64,000 bases of DNA from Hyphomicrobiales bacterium (GCA_900470195.1 UEIJ01000011.1:1-64000); one strand, 5' to 3'; positions 35,216 to 45,094 are shown, counted from the stretch's first letter. The notes: generated from the letters alone by a model not told the origin. Numbers and translations: made by a program.

Positions 35216-36958
35216 ATGGTCTTCTGGTCAGCGCCAGCAAGCGAGAGAAAGGTTGCTGCGACGGCGGAGCGTGAGCTTGCAGCCTTCGGCGCCGCCCTGA
35301 AGGGCGAGCCGCTTTCCTCCCAGAGCCTGAAGCCATTCCGGCAGGTCCGTTTCTCCCTCCATACGCATATGCGCTTCTGTCTGGCGCTGTTGGCTGCCAC
35401 TGCCATCGCCGGTGGTGGGCTTCTGTTCACGACGGGGCGGCTGGTGCGTCGTGGCCACGCTGCTCAGCCCGTCATGGTCAATCCTGCAACGCTGGTTCAA
35501 AGCCACGCCGCGCCGAAGGAGGCGCGCTTGGCGCCGGCAGTGATCGGCGACCCGGCCAGCTCCATATCGCGCCGTATCGATATCGCTGAGGGCGTCGAGG
35601 ACGGCGACGCACGCCTTTACACCTATCAGCATGTGGTGCTCGACCTTAAAGAGCCGCAGCGGGCCGGAGCCGACGACACGCTGCGCGGCGGGATTTCGGC
35701 ACAGAAATCCCTGTCGAAACGGCCTGAGGAGGAACTGGAGCGCGGCACTCCCATCAATGTCAGCCTCGCCAAACCGGCTTCCGCTACTGGGGCGAAGGTT
35801 CACGAGATCATCGTTGCGCCGCAGTCGCGTGAGCGTTTGGGTGCGTTGCTGCAAGCGGCCGGTATCGCAGGTGAGGACAGCAAGCGTCTTGAAGAAGCCT
35901 TGGCGCGCACGGAACTCGTGCCCGGCGACAACCTCGAACTGCTGGTCGATAAATCCAGACAGCGCCCTGATGGAGAACAACACATAGCGCTTGCGCGCTT
36001 CGAACACGGCGATTTCAGCAAGGCTATCTATGGCCGCGCTGATGATGGCATGTTCCGCGCCACAGGCGATGAACGCCTCTTTGCCCGCCTGTCGCGGGAT
36101 GCGATGCTCACCGCCTATCGCCCGCAAAGTGCATTCGGCAATAGCGGCTCAATCCCGGCGCGGCTGGAGCAGGCAGGCGCGCCGAAAGTGATCGTCGGTG
36201 AGGTTGAGAAGCTGGCCTCACAGAACGGCATTGCGCTGGACGGCGTCAGAAAGCCGGACCTGATCGACTTGCTGTTCCGCAGGAGCGCCGAGACAGAACC
36301 CGAACTGGTTTTTGTCGAGTTCACGACCGGCGGAAAAAGCCGCCGCCTGTACCGCCACGAAGGCGGCAATGGTGCGGACTATTTCAATGAGGACGGTTCG
36401 TCCATGACGAAATATCTCATGCAGAAGCCCTTGCCGAATGGCCGTCTCAACGATGGTTTTGGCTGGCGCGTCCATCCAGTCCTGCATGTCCGCAAGCACC
36501 ATAACGGCGTCGATTACGACGCGCCGATCGGCTCGCCAATCGTCGCAGCCGGCGATGGCGTGGTCGAACTGGTGTCCTACGAGAAAGGCTACGGAAAATA
36601 TGTCCGCATCCGCCATCAGGGCGGTTACAGCACGACCTATGCCCATGTCTCTTCGGCCAGAAAAGGTTTGAAAGCCGGCGATCACGTCAAACAGGGAGAG
36701 GTGATCGCCTATGTCGGCTCGACGGGCTATTCCACCGGCCCGCATCTCTACTATGAGCTCAAGGTTGGCGATCAGTATGTCGATCCGCTGACGGCTCGGC
36801 TCAACGCGGGTGAAAAACTGACGGGCTCGTCACTCAGCAGCTTCCGCGAAGAAATCGATCATGTCGGCCAGATCGTCAACGAAATGAAGCTGCCGGTTAT
36901 CCCGAAGATGCCCGAAGCCACGAAAACGGCTTCCGGGAAGGGCAGCCGCCATCACTGA
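35216..36958 (+). CDS. M23-family LytM/DD-metalloendopeptidase
   Basis: A 580-residue envelope protein. A cytoplasmic segment of about 50 residues is followed by one membrane span (about 54-73; LALLAATAIAGGGLLF) and a long periplasmic part. The C-terminal M23 domain (about 420-530) has the zinc ligands in HNGVDYDAPIGSP (H-X3-D) and HLYYELKVG (H-X-Y), so it is probably an active endopeptidase that cuts peptidoglycan crosslinks. The preceding region (about 190-400) resembles a LysM-adjacent regulatory segment. Its stop directly abuts the rsmA stop on the other strand. Could act in cell separation or envelope growth. Confidence 0.85.
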   Translation: MVFWSAPASERKVAATAERELAAFGAALKGEPLSSQSLKPFRQVRFSLHTHMRFCLALLAATAIAGGGLLFTTGRLVRRGHAAQPVMVNPATLVQSHAAPKEARLAPAVIGDPASSISRRIDIAEGVEDGDARLYTYQHVVLDLKEPQRAGADDTLRGGISAQKSLSKRPEEELERGTPINVSLAKPASATGAKVHEIIVAPQSRERLGALLQAAGIAGEDSKRLEEALARTELVPGDNLELLVDKSRQRPDGEQHIALARFEHGDFSKAIYGRADDGMFRATGDERLFARLSRDAMLTAYRPQSAFGNSGSIPARLEQAGAPKVIVGEVEKLASQNGIALDGVRKPDLIDLLFRRSAETEPELVFVEFTTGGKSRRLYRHEGGNGADYFNEDGSSMTKYLMQKPLPNGRLNDGFGWRVHPVLHVRKHHNGVDYDAPIGSPIVAAGDGVVELVSYEKGYGKYVRIRHQGGYSTTYAHVSSARKGLKAGDHVKQGEVIAYVGSTGYSTGPHLYYELKVGDQYVDPLTARLNAGEKLTGSSLSSFREEIDHVGQIVNEMKLPVIPKMPEATKTASGKGSRHH

Positions 36959-37795
36959 TTACCCGATCGGGCGATAGGCATTTGCCAGGGCGACAAATTC
37001 TTCGACGCTGAGCGTTTCCGCGCGCCGCGTTCCGTCGATGCCGGTCTTCTCCAGCAGTGCTGCGCCGCCCACCGGCTTGAGGCTTTGCCGCAACATCTTG
37101 CGGCGCTGCCCGAAAGCAGCCTGTGTGATCTGCCCGAGGGCAGTCGCGTCGCAGGGCAGCGGATATTCGCGCGGAATGATATGGACGACAGACGACATGA
37201 CCTTTGGCGGCGGCGTAAAGGCCTGCGGCGGCACGTCGAAGCTGATCTTCGACATGGTTCTCCAGCCCGCAAGCACACCCAGACGTCCGTAATGATCGCT
37301 GCCGGGCGCAGCCACGATACGCTCGGCGACCTCGCGCTGGAACATCAGGGTCATCGATGAATAAAAAGGTGGCCAGGGCTCCGTGAGCAGCCAGTTGACC
37401 AGCAGCTGCGTGCCGACATTATAGGGCAGGTTTGCGACGATGCGCGGCTTCGGCCCATCGGGAAACAATGCCTGAAAATCCTGTTCGAGAGCGTCGCCGG
37501 AGATGACGCGCAGGCGGCCCGGATAATGCGCCTCGATTTCGGCCAGAGCATCAAGGCAGCGCTCGTCGCGCTCGATTGCGGTGACATAGGCGCCTTGCGC
37601 CAGAAGAGCGCGGGTCAACCCGCCGGGGCCGGGGCCGACTTCGATGACGGGCTGATCGGCAAGATCGCCCGACTGACGGGCGATCTTCGACGTCAGGTTG
37701 AGGTCGAAAAGGAAGTTCTGGCCGAGTGATTTCTTCGGCATCAGATCGTGCCGTTCGATCACTTCACGCAACGGAGGAAGGTTATCTATGCTCAT
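36959..37795 (-). CDS. rsmA: 16S rRNA (adenine1518/1519-N6)-dimethyltransferase RsmA
   Basis: RsmA (KsgA) dimethylates two adenines in helix 45 of 16S rRNA. The protein has 278 residues. SAM-binding motif [14 protein letters not shown] lies at about residues 51-64 and the catalytic [11 protein letters not shown] motif at about 120-130, with QREVAERI after. It overlaps pdxA by 4 bp (ATGA), as last gene of the lptD-surA-pdxA-rsmA order also known in E. coli. It converges on the M23 gene with no intergenic base. Confidence 0.96.
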   Translation of the reverse strand: MSIDNLPPLREVIERHDLMPKKSLGQNFLFDLNLTSKIARQSGDLADQPVIEVGPGPGGLTRALLAQGAYVTAIERDERCLDALAEIEAHYPGRLRVISGDALEQDFQALFPDGPKPRIVANLPYNVGTQLLVNWLLTEPWPPFYSSMTLMFQREVAERIVAAPGSDHYGRLGVLAGWRTMSKISFDVPPQAFTPPPKVMSSVVHIIPREYPLPCDATALGQITQAAFGQRRKMLRQSLKPVGGAALLEKTGIDGTRRAETLSVEEFVALANAYRPIG

Positions 37796-38835
37796 GCGTT
37801 TCCGTTCGCTGCATTTTCTGCCAATTGCCGTGCGAGGCGAACGGCAGCCACAAGGCTGTCCGGACGGGCGATGCCCTGGCCCGCAATATCGAAAGCCGTG
37901 CCATGATCCGGCGATGTGCGAATGAAGGGCAGTCCGAGCGTGACATTCACGGTCTCATCGAATGCGAGCGCCTTGGCAGGAATGAGAGCCTGATCGTGAT
38001 ACATGCACACCGCCGCATCGTAGGTTGCGCGGGCCGGTGCGTGAAACATCGTATCGGCGGGCAGGGGACCGCGTGCATTTATGCCTTCCTCGCGCAACGC
38101 CTCGATTGCGGGCAGAATGATCGCCTCATCCTCCTTGCCCATGGCTCCGCCTTCGCCCGCATGCGGGTTGAGGCCGGATATGGCCAGACGCGGTTCGGGA
38201 ATGCCGAAGCGTTCTCGCAATTCGATGGCGGTAATCCGCGAAACTTCGATAATATCGGCAGTGCGTAACCGAACAGGCACTTCTGAAAGCGGGATATGGA
38301 TGGTGACCGGAACGGCGCGAAGCTGCGGACCAGCCAGCATCATGACCGGCGTTACCGGCTTGCCCAGATGATTGCGCGTGTGCTTGCTGGCAAGTTCCGC
38401 CAGAAATTCCGTATGGCCGGGATGCCGAAACCCGGCTTCGTAAAGCGGCTTCTTGGAAATCGGGCAGGTAACGACTGCCGAAGCCTCGCCTTTCAAAGTG
38501 AGTTCGACTGCCCGCTCAATGGCTTCGATAATGCCGGCAGCGTTTTCCGGCAGAGGCTTGCCCACGCTGTCCGTCAGCTTGTGGGTGAGCGGGAGCACCG
38601 GCAAAGCGTGCGCAAAAACGTGGTTTGCGGCAGCGATGGAGGGAATGACCTCAATCTCGACTTCGAGCCCGAGATGTCGCGCGCGCGCGGCCAGTTGCTG
38701 CGGGTCTGCCAGCAAGGCGAAGGGCGGCAGCAAAAGCTCGTCGCGCCGCAGCCAGGCCGCAAGCGCAACATCAGGGCCGATGCCGGAGGGGTCGCCAATG
38801 CTCATGGCGAGAGGGGGAAGAGGAGCAGCGGACAT
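37792..38835 (-). CDS. pdxA: 4-hydroxythreonine-4-phosphate dehydrogenase
   Basis: PdxA makes the pyridoxal 5'-phosphate precursor 3-amino-2-oxopropyl phosphate. The protein has 347 residues with [14 protein letters not shown] near the N-terminus and metal ligands in [11 protein letters not shown] (His), [11 protein letters not shown] (His-Asp) and [12 protein letters not shown] (His). The ATG at 38835 is preferred; no convincing ribosome binding site precedes it, so the start is uncertain by a few codons. A palindromic intergenic element lies between it and surA. It is the fifth gene of the lpt/surA cluster and overlaps rsmA. Confidence 0.94.
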   Translation of the reverse strand: MSAAPLPPLAMSIGDPSGIGPDVALAAWLRRDELLLPPFALLADPQQLAARARHLGLEVEIEVIPSIAAANHVFAHALPVLPLTHKLTDSVGKPLPENAAGIIEAIERAVELTLKGEASAVVTCPISKKPLYEAGFRHPGHTEFLAELASKHTRNHLGKPVTPVMMLAGPQLRAVPVTIHIPLSEVPVRLRTADIIEVSRITAIELRERFGIPEPRLAISGLNPHAGEGGAMGKEDEAIILPAIEALREEGINARGPLPADTMFHAPARATYDAAVCMYHDQALIPAKALAFDETVNVTLGLPFIRTSPDHGTAFDIAGQGIARPDSLVAAVRLARQLAENAANGNA

Positions 38836-38872
38836 CGCGTCAATACACCAATGAATGCGGATGAAACCGTCC

Positions 38873-38965
38873 AGAGCGTATTCCGAAACGTGGGAACCCA
38901 ATTTCGGAAAAAGATACGCCTAAAACAACGCGCCGACCTGCTTCAATCAGACCGAAACGCGCTCT
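38873..38965. repeat. Palindromic intergenic repeat-like element
   Basis: About 93 bp bounded by AGAGCG (38873) and CGCTCT (38960). The first half folds into a long interrupted hairpin: GCGTAT, CCGAAA, TGGG / CCCA, TTCGG, ATACGC (38876-38919). The right part contains ATCAGACCGAAACGCGCTCT. I recognise this as like the short palindromic elements (Bru-RS or RIME-like) scattered in Brucella and Rhizobiales intergenic DNA. It lies between surA and pdxA. Copy number cannot be tested in one window. Confidence 0.55.
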
Positions 38966-38970
38966 AACTG

Positions 38971-39930
38971 TCAGCGATTGATGATTTTCGCCTTCTCGCG
39001 CAGTTCGCCCAGATATTTTTCGCTGAGCTGCTCGGCCTTCTTTTCCTGTCCGGCTGCGGAATCCGCCCCTTCCATGGAGAAAACCAGCTGGGCAACGCGA
39101 TCGTCGGATACCTGCCGGGTTGAGCAGACGGCCAGGAATTCAACACCCTTTTCGGTTTCCTGTGGCGGGGTGGTGCCGCCGACCGAAGTGGACTTGACCG
39201 CTTTCGCCCACTCGTTTGGCAATTGCTGTTCGATGATGCGGCCGAGATCGCGAACGGTCACGTCAAGAATGCCCTTGGCCTGCTGGCGGGTGGCGTCGCA
39301 GTTCTGAAAGCGCGAGCGGAGCGCATTGGCTTCCTGCTTACGCTTGCCGAGCAGGGCGGGAGAGCGCTTGGAGGCCGGCACCACGAAAATGACCTGCTGC
39401 AGGCGATATTCGGTTGCCACAGGCTTCTTGCCGCCATCCTTCAACATGCGCTGAACGGCTTCCTGTTCGCTGATCATGCCGGTTGCACGGAACCGGGCAC
39501 TCACAAGACGGCCCCATCCCATCTGGACCATGATGTACTTCTTGAAATGATCCGGCGTAACACCTGACTGGTTCATCAGCTGGTTCAGCTGCGCCAGGCT
39601 CATCTTGTTGCGGGTGGCAAACCCGGCATAGGCTTCATCGACCTGCTGATCCGAAATGTTGATGCCGCGCGATTTCATTTCGATGCGCTTCAACATTTCG
39701 TCGGTCAGTTCTTGCTTTGCGACCTGGGCGAGATTGCCGCCCTTGCGCTGCAACTTCAAAAAGGCCATGCGATGCTGAATATCGCTATTGGTGATGGCAT
39801 TGCCGGAGACGATGACCTTGACCTCAGAACCTGCACCGGCCGCAAATGCCGGAACTGCAGCCGTCCCAAGCGTCGTCAGGCAGACTGCGGCGGTCAGCAT
39901 GGAGGCGAAGAGAGGTCTTGCAATCATCAT
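38971..39930 (-). CDS. surA: SurA-like periplasmic peptidyl-prolyl isomerase/chaperone
   Basis: A 319-residue periplasmic chaperone for outer membrane proteins. The signal peptide covers about residues 1-31 (ARPLFASMLTAAVCLTTLG..., ending AFA). The N-terminal SurA domain (about 40-180; SDIQHRMAFLKLQRK, ELTDEMLKRIEMK) is clear, followed by one weak PPIC-like domain (EYRLQQVIFVVP), fewer than the two of E. coli SurA. The start at 39930 (two Met codons) follows GAAAG. Between lptD and pdxA in the conserved order. A terminator-like hairpin separates it from lptD, so it may have its own promoter. Confidence 0.86.
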   Translation of the reverse strand: MMIARPLFASMLTAAVCLTTLGTAAVPAFAAGAGSEVKVIVSGNAITNSDIQHRMAFLKLQRKGGNLAQVAKQELTDEMLKRIEMKSRGINISDQQVDEAYAGFATRNKMSLAQLNQLMNQSGVTPDHFKKYIMVQMGWGRLVSARFRATGMISEQEAVQRMLKDGGKKPVATEYRLQQVIFVVPASKRSPALLGKRKQEANALRSRFQNCDATRQQAKGILDVTVRDLGRIIEQQLPNEWAKAVKSTSVGGTTPPQETEKGVEFLAVCSTRQVSDDRVAQLVFSMEGADSAAGQEKKAEQLSEKYLGELREKAKIINR

Positions 39931-40183
39931 CTTTCTTTCCCGATTCCTTCCGGTCGACGAACGACAATCCTTACCGGACATATCCCATCATGGTCATTGC
40001 CGCTATCCAGCCGAGCAAAAATCATATCAGCGGCTGATCATAAGCTGCCTGTATAGATGAGCTAGTGCGGCGAAACAATGACCCAAAAGTTATTTTGCGA
40101 AGCTTGCTTCGCTCTGAATACTGCAAAAAGGAAGCCGGTTTAAGCTCTGAAGCGCAAATTTCTTTATCAAATGAAATGAAAAG

Positions 40184-40210
40184 ACCGGAAGCATTTTCAA
40201 CGCTTCCGGT
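40184..40210 (-). terminator. Terminator-like hairpin after lptD
   Basis: On the minus strand, ACCGGAAGC / GCTTCCGGT (9-bp stem, 9-nt loop) is followed by CTTTTCATTTC. It lies 9 bp beyond the lptD stop and would split the lpt genes from surA-pdxA-rsmA. Confidence 0.7.
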
Positions 40211-40219
40211 TCCTCAAGT

Positions 40220-42619
40220 TTAGAATGTTTGGTTACCGCTGCCTATATCACCCAATGTGCGCAGCGAAATGTTGAAGCCGACGCCGTGAGACACTTTGTC
40301 CTCGCCCGGGTTACGGGTCTGGACATAATTCATGGAGTAAGTGAAGCACTCATCGTCATAGGCAAGGCCCGATGATGCACGGACCAGAGTTTCTGAAACC
40401 AGATCATAGGTACCCGAGCCGAAAACGCGCCAGTTCGTATTGATGCGTGCCGTGGCCGACCCCGTGACTTCCTGACGGAGATCGTTATATCCGTAAGCGG
40501 GTTGAGGTGCGATATAAGCATATTGCGCGGAAACCGTCAGCTTCTGCCAGCTTTGCTGTGCTTCAAGTTCGCCGCGACGAACCGAGAAGCTGTCCTTGTC
40601 GAAGCGTCCGCGAGCAGCGAGGGCAAGACCCGTCGAGTTGGACGTGCCGATCATGGCCACATAGTCGGAACGGGCGTCCTGAAGGCCAGAATCGGCGCCG
40701 ACATTCAGGAAGTCGCTCGTGCCGAACGAATTCACGCCGCCCAGCTGGAATGACTGTCCGCCGAGGGCATAAAGAGCCCAGTCGCTATTGTTGAAGTTGC
40801 CCGAATAACGCAGGCCGAGATTGGCGCGTGTGCCGCCTTCAACACGGTCATAACCGGAGAACTTGTCACGCGAGAACAGGTTGGTCGCGTCGAAGACGAA
40901 GCTCTGGGCGTCTTCATTCGGCAATTCACCCGCATAGCGTTCGTTGTTGCGAACATAAAGCTGCGCGATCGGCTCGATAATGTGGGTCGAACTGGTGGTC
41001 GAGAACAGGATCGGCCAGCGCAGTTCAAGCCCGGCGGTTGCCATGGCGCGAAGCGCTTCCGAACGCACGACCGCATCCGTATAGCCGGCATCTGTCAAGT
41101 TAAAGTTCGTATTCGCGCCAATCGCATCGCCGCGCAGCGCCAGCAACGGCGTAATGACCAGACCGGCAGGCGTGATGAATGTGCGCTTCCATTCCGCTTC
41201 GGTGGTCAGGCGCGCATTGGTACCATCAAAACCCGGAACGCGGGGATACGGATTAGGTCGCTGAACCCAACGGCCATCTTCCAGAACGTTAATAAACTTG
41301 CCGGCGTAATTCGCATTCTGGCGATAGAGAACTTGCAGATTGGTATTGAAGTTCAGTTCACCGCCATAGACCGGTTCCGGCAATGTGTAGGAGTAATCGA
41401 GGCTTGGGAAAACCCATGGCTGCTTCGAGTGCATCTCGTTAGGATCATTCGCCAGAAGCGATTCCTGCACGTTGAAGCGATAGAAATTCAGGTCGAAATA
41501 GTTACGATTATTGATGCCCGTCAGATATATCTTCGAAACTTGGGTCCCGGCATTATAGCCTTGAATATCGTAGGTGCGGCTGAAGTTGCGGTCGGTCTGT
41601 GCCATCACATCCCAGCCGAAACGCCAGCGCGAATTGAGATTGAAATCGCCTTTCGAGGCGACCATGCCGCGATTGTCTTCGTAACGATCCACGGACACTG
41701 CACTGAATTCTTCAGGCTTGTTCTGGTGAATGCCCGCGATGCGAAGATTATAGGTGCCGTTTTCCAGACGATGACGCCATTCGGCTTCGGTCAGGAAGCC
41801 CTGCTTGGTGTAGGCCGTCGTGGACAGCGTCAGATCGTAGTTCGGTGCGAGCGCCCAGAAATAAGAATTCTTGATGCCGACGCCGAGGTCATCCTTGTAG
41901 GAGAAACCCGGGAACAGGAAGCCGCTCTTGCGCTTCACCGTCGGGTCGGCCATCTCGAACGCCGGGAAATAGGCAAGCGGCATCCCGAAGAATTCGAAGC
42001 GGCCATGTTCAAAGCGGACCGTCTTGGTCGTGCTGTTCCAGATGATCTTGCGCGCCTTGATCTGCCAGAGAACAGGCTTGTCAGGATTTTTCGCGCAGGG
42101 TTCGCAGGCCGTATACACGCCGTTATTGAACGTCGTGATCTCGCCATTGCTGCGTTCGGCGCTTTCAGCCGCAAACCGGGTGTTGTCCGTCGTCTCGACG
42201 CGCAGGCCGTTTACGAAGCCGTCGCGGAAACTGTCGGTGACATCCATATGGTCGGAGTAGATCTTGTTGCCGTCGCGTTCGACGACTTCGACATTGCCCG
42301 TCGCGGTCATGCGCCGCGTCTGCTGGTTATAGGTCACCTTGTCAGCGACAAGGTGATTGCCGTCATACTCGATACGCACCTTGCCCTGAGCCGTGACGGT
42401 ATTGACGTCACGATCATAGATAAGCTCGTCGGCTTGCAGGAGCATGCGCGCATTCGGATCGCTTTGGTAATTGGCGCCAAGAGCGTCTTGAGCCAATGCG
42501 GGTGAGGGCAGGGCTGCGACAGAAATGAAAGGTAAAGCAAGGACGCACGCCAAGGCCGTCCCGCGCGTCAGGCGCGAGAGCGAATGGGGCAATACCATGC
42601 GGGCGTTACTCAAACCCAC
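40220..42619 (-). CDS. lptD: LPS-assembly protein LptD
   Basis: LptD is the outer-membrane barrel that inserts lipopolysaccharide into the outer leaflet, with LptE. The protein has 799 residues, signal peptide about 1-43 (ALPFISVAALPSPALA), N-terminal OstA/LptA-like jellyroll (about 57-165; MLLQADELIYDRDVNTVTAQG) and a long beta barrel to the C-terminus. A Cys pair (ACEPC, about 172-175) and a late Cys (DDECF) suit the inter-domain disulfides. The start is GTG at 42619: TAAGGAGGATGGTTAGTG gives a perfect ribosome binding site and overlaps the lptG stop. Confidence 0.94.
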   Translation of the reverse strand: MGLSNARMVLPHSLSRLTRGTALACVLALPFISVAALPSPALAQDALGANYQSDPNARMLLQADELIYDRDVNTVTAQGKVRIEYDGNHLVADKVTYNQQTRRMTATGNVEVVERDGNKIYSDHMDVTDSFRDGFVNGLRVETTDNTRFAAESAERSNGEITTFNNGVYTACEPCAKNPDKPVLWQIKARKIIWNSTTKTVRFEHGRFEFFGMPLAYFPAFEMADPTVKRKSGFLFPGFSYKDDLGVGIKNSYFWALAPNYDLTLSTTAYTKQGFLTEAEWRHRLENGTYNLRIAGIHQNKPEEFSAVSVDRYEDNRGMVASKGDFNLNSRWRFGWDVMAQTDRNFSRTYDIQGYNAGTQVSKIYLTGINNRNYFDLNFYRFNVQESLLANDPNEMHSKQPWVFPSLDYSYTLPEPVYGGELNFNTNLQVLYRQNANYAGKFINVLEDGRWVQRPNPYPRVPGFDGTNARLTTEAEWKRTFITPAGLVITPLLALRGDAIGANTNFNLTDAGYTDAVVRSEALRAMATAGLELRWPILFSTTSSTHIIEPIAQLYVRNNERYAGELPNEDAQSFVFDATNLFSRDKFSGYDRVEGGTRANLGLRYSGNFNNSDWALYALGGQSFQLGGVNSFGTSDFLNVGADSGLQDARSDYVAMIGTSNSTGLALAARGRFDKDSFSVRRGELEAQQSWQKLTVSAQYAYIAPQPAYGYNDLRQEVTGSATARINTNWRVFGSGTYDLVSETLVRASSGLAYDDECFTYSMNYVQTRNPGEDKVSHGVGFNISLRTLGDIGSGNQTF

Positions 42620-43707
42620 TAACCATCCTCCTTATGCAACAAAAAGGAGACACCAAAGAATGTCGCAATAATAACCGGAACCCAGGCAGCCACGAATGGC
42701 GGGACGAATCCCGCATTCCCGAATGCCTTCACCAGCACCGAAACGACATAAAGCATGAAGCCTGCGATAACGCCACCCAGAATCATAGCTCCTGACTGGC
42801 CAAATCGCACAAATTTCAAAGACACTGTTGCAGCAATGAGAGTCATCGCCATCAGCAATGCCGGCAAAGCCAGAAGTGACTGGTATTGCATGTCAAACGC
42901 GTTTGCGGAGTAGCCGAAGGAACGCGCGACCTCGATCTTGCGGCGCAGCTGCGTGAAGGGGATCGTGTCAGGTGTCGCAAGCTTCTCTTCCACATATTCC
43001 GGGCGCAGCTGCGTCTCGATCTGGAAACGCGCCATTTTCTGGGGCTCTTCGCCGCGTGCGAATCGCGTCACGTCGGTAAGCTCCCAGTAACCGTCCTTGA
43101 GCTGCGCCCTGCGCGCGTCGAAGCGTTCCCTGATATTCTTCTTTTCATCGAACTGGATGAAAGTGGCGTCAGCCAGCGTCGCGCCCTGATCCAGTATGCT
43201 TTTCGCGCCGATGATCGTTTCGCCCTCATCGGTCTTCTGACGCAGCCATGGATCGCGCAGGGCGGAGACATCGGTAACTTTGCCGGTCTTCCACGTCGAT
43301 GCGATTTCATCGGCCTTTGCAAAGCCGTAGGCGGCAAACGGATTGAGGACGAAGATCGTAGCCAGACCAAACAGGAAGGCGCCGAAACAGGCGGGCAGAA
43401 GGAATTGCCAGGCCGACACGCCGACCGAGCGCGCGACGACCAGCTCGTATTTTCTGTTGAGCGAGATGAGTGTCGCCATTGCCGAGAACAGAGCGACGAA
43501 CGGGATCATCTGCTGCATGATGAAGGGAACACGCATGGCGGAAAGGCCAAGCGCCGCCCACACGGAATAATCCGGCAGGTTTGAAAGTTTGCTCGCGTTC
43601 TCGGTAAAATCGAGAAGCAGCGACAAAGCAAAAATGCCGAGCAGAAAATAGAGGGTGATCTGCACATAGCGGATGAAGAAATAACGCCCAAGCGTCCAGC
43701 CGATCAT
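42619..43707 (-). CDS. lptG: LPS export permease LptG
   Basis: LptG and LptF form the inner-membrane part of the Lpt ABC transporter that extracts LPS. The protein has 362 residues: helices near the N-terminus (MIGWTLGRYFFIRYVQITLYF) and at about 60-125, a periplasmic jellyroll in the middle, then three C-terminal helices. Motifs AMRVPFIMQQMIPFVALFSAM fit YjgP/YjgQ proteins. It overlaps lptF by 4 bp and lptD by one base, so the three genes are coupled. Confidence 0.93.
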   Translation of the reverse strand: MIGWTLGRYFFIRYVQITLYFLLGIFALSLLLDFTENASKLSNLPDYSVWAALGLSAMRVPFIMQQMIPFVALFSAMATLISLNRKYELVVARSVGVSAWQFLLPACFGAFLFGLATIFVLNPFAAYGFAKADEIASTWKTGKVTDVSALRDPWLRQKTDEGETIIGAKSILDQGATLADATFIQFDEKKNIRERFDARRAQLKDGYWELTDVTRFARGEEPQKMARFQIETQLRPEYVEEKLATPDTIPFTQLRRKIEVARSFGYSANAFDMQYQSLLALPALLMAMTLIAATVSLKFVRFGQSGAMILGGVIAGFMLYVVSVLVKAFGNAGFVPPFVAAWVPVIIATFFGVSFLLHKEDG

Positions 43708-44912
43708 GCCTTTCCTCCGGCATTATTGCGTGAACGTCCGGTGAGGCGCGCATAGAGCGCCAAAACATTGTTTCTCACACTGTCGAAACTGTCGAGAATG
43801 CGGTCGTTCCATTTGTCCGGCAGGCCGATCCGCCGCCCGGTGGCGAGCGCGAAGCCTGTTACGAGAATGACGGCTGCGGGAACCAGATACATGACGATGA
43901 TATAGCCTGCATCCTTGTCGGCCCGGTCGGAGGCGAAATAGCCGGCCCAATAGACGAGAAGGGCAGTGCTGATCGCCGAGAAGGACGCAGACACACGGGC
44001 TTCGCGGTGCGAGCGGGAATCGCCCGCGAACGCCAGGGCAATCATCGCAAAGACCACAGGATAGAGCCATTGCGTCAGCCGCCGGTGCAATTCGGCCTTG
44101 TATCGCAGCGGCCGGGTCTGCAGGATCGGATCGTTCGGGTCGGGGTTCAGCAGATAGGAAAGCGGACGGTCCTTGGCATAAATGACGAAATCATCGCCCG
44201 CCGAGGCGAACTGGCTGAGGTCGAACGCATAGGAATTGAACTTGATGATCGAAACCGTGCCATCCGTCACATCGCGGCGCTGCACTTCGCCATTCTGCAT
44301 CAAAAGCATGTCGCCGGTCGGCGTCGAAGCAATCGCGCCATCGGCTGCATAATAGATGAGATCGAGCGCCGGATCGCGGGAATCGGCAATGAAAAGCCCG
44401 CCGATGCTGCCATCGGCGCGCCGTTCCGCCACCTGAATGTAGAGATTGTCGGCTAGCTTGCGGAAATTGCCTTCCTGAACGATGACATTCATGAGGTCGG
44501 CGCTGGCATTGGCGATCATCGCGCGCATGTTCATGCGCGCATAGGGATCGACATAATTCGCCACGAGAAACGAGATGACGGAGATAACGGCCGCGAGAAT
44601 CAGGATGGGGCGCATGACCGCGCTGCGCGGCGCGCCGGATGCATTGATGACGACCAGCTCCGAATCCTGGTTCATGGTGGACAGCGTCTGCGTGATGGCA
44701 ATAATCAGCGCAAACGGCATCACGAGCGGAATAGCCGAGGGAATCAACAGCGAACTGAACTGAACGATGGTCTGGAATGTCTGGCCGCTTGTGGTCAGAA
44801 AGTCGATGCGCTGGAGCACCTGCACGGTCCAGGTGATGCCGACCGCAGCGCCAAGCACTGCGAGGAACATGATCGCCACCCGGCGCAGGATGTACAACTC
44901 GATCAATCGCAT
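43704..44912 (-). CDS. lptF: LPS export permease LptF
   Basis: Partner of LptG in LPS extraction from the inner membrane. The protein has 402 residues, starting MRLIELYILRRVAIMFLAVL, with helices around 8-30, 50-75 and 100-120, a periplasmic domain to about 280 and three C-terminal helices. YjgP/YjgQ family features include SSLLIPSAIPLVMPFALIIA and SELVVINASGAP. It is the promoter-proximal gene of the lptF-lptG-lptD block. Its upstream region is shared with the divergent pepA gene and contains a palindrome. Confidence 0.93.
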   Translation of the reverse strand: MRLIELYILRRVAIMFLAVLGAAVGITWTVQVLQRIDFLTTSGQTFQTIVQFSSLLIPSAIPLVMPFALIIAITQTLSTMNQDSELVVINASGAPRSAVMRPILILAAVISVISFLVANYVDPYARMNMRAMIANASADLMNVIVQEGNFRKLADNLYIQVAERRADGSIGGLFIADSRDPALDLIYYAADGAIASTPTGDMLLMQNGEVQRRDVTDGTVSIIKFNSYAFDLSQFASAGDDFVIYAKDRPLSYLLNPDPNDPILQTRPLRYKAELHRRLTQWLYPVVFAMIALAFAGDSRSHREARVSASFSAISTALLVYWAGYFASDRADKDAGYIIVMYLVPAAVILVTGFALATGRRIGLPDKWNDRILDSFDSVRNNVLALYARLTGRSRNNAGGKA

Positions 44913-45077
44913 AGGTGGAGTCTACATCCCGGTTCCGTTGAAGGAGCGCGCATCCGAAAAAGGCTGCGGCGCTCGTGACAATGACTAAACTTAATGACGC
45001 TTGGCTAAGATTGACCCAATAAACGCGGTTAACAGATTACTAAAACCATCACGAAGATGCCAGCTCTCGTGTTCCTG

Positions 45078-45094
45078 TTAACGGGTCCCGTTAA
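45078..45094. promoter_or_regulatory. 17-bp perfect palindrome between lptF and pepA
   Basis: TTAACGGG-T-CCCGTTAA is a perfect palindrome around one T. It lies 166 bp from the lptF start and 209 bp from the pepA start in the 390-bp divergent region (44913-45302). It is not a CtrA box, since TTAA sites are 9 bp rather than 7 apart. Possibly an operator or part of a promoter. Confidence 0.5.

Noticed and set aside
40982-42505. 507-codon plus-strand frame across lptD
   Set aside because: It is antisense to lptD, which has a signal peptide, OstA domain and perfect ribosome binding site. The plus-strand product has no domain and an Arg/Ile/Val-skewed composition.
45078-45094. CtrA binding site
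   Set aside because: CtrA sites are TTAA-N7-TTAA; here the TTAA words are 9 bp apart, so the palindrome is reported without a regulator.
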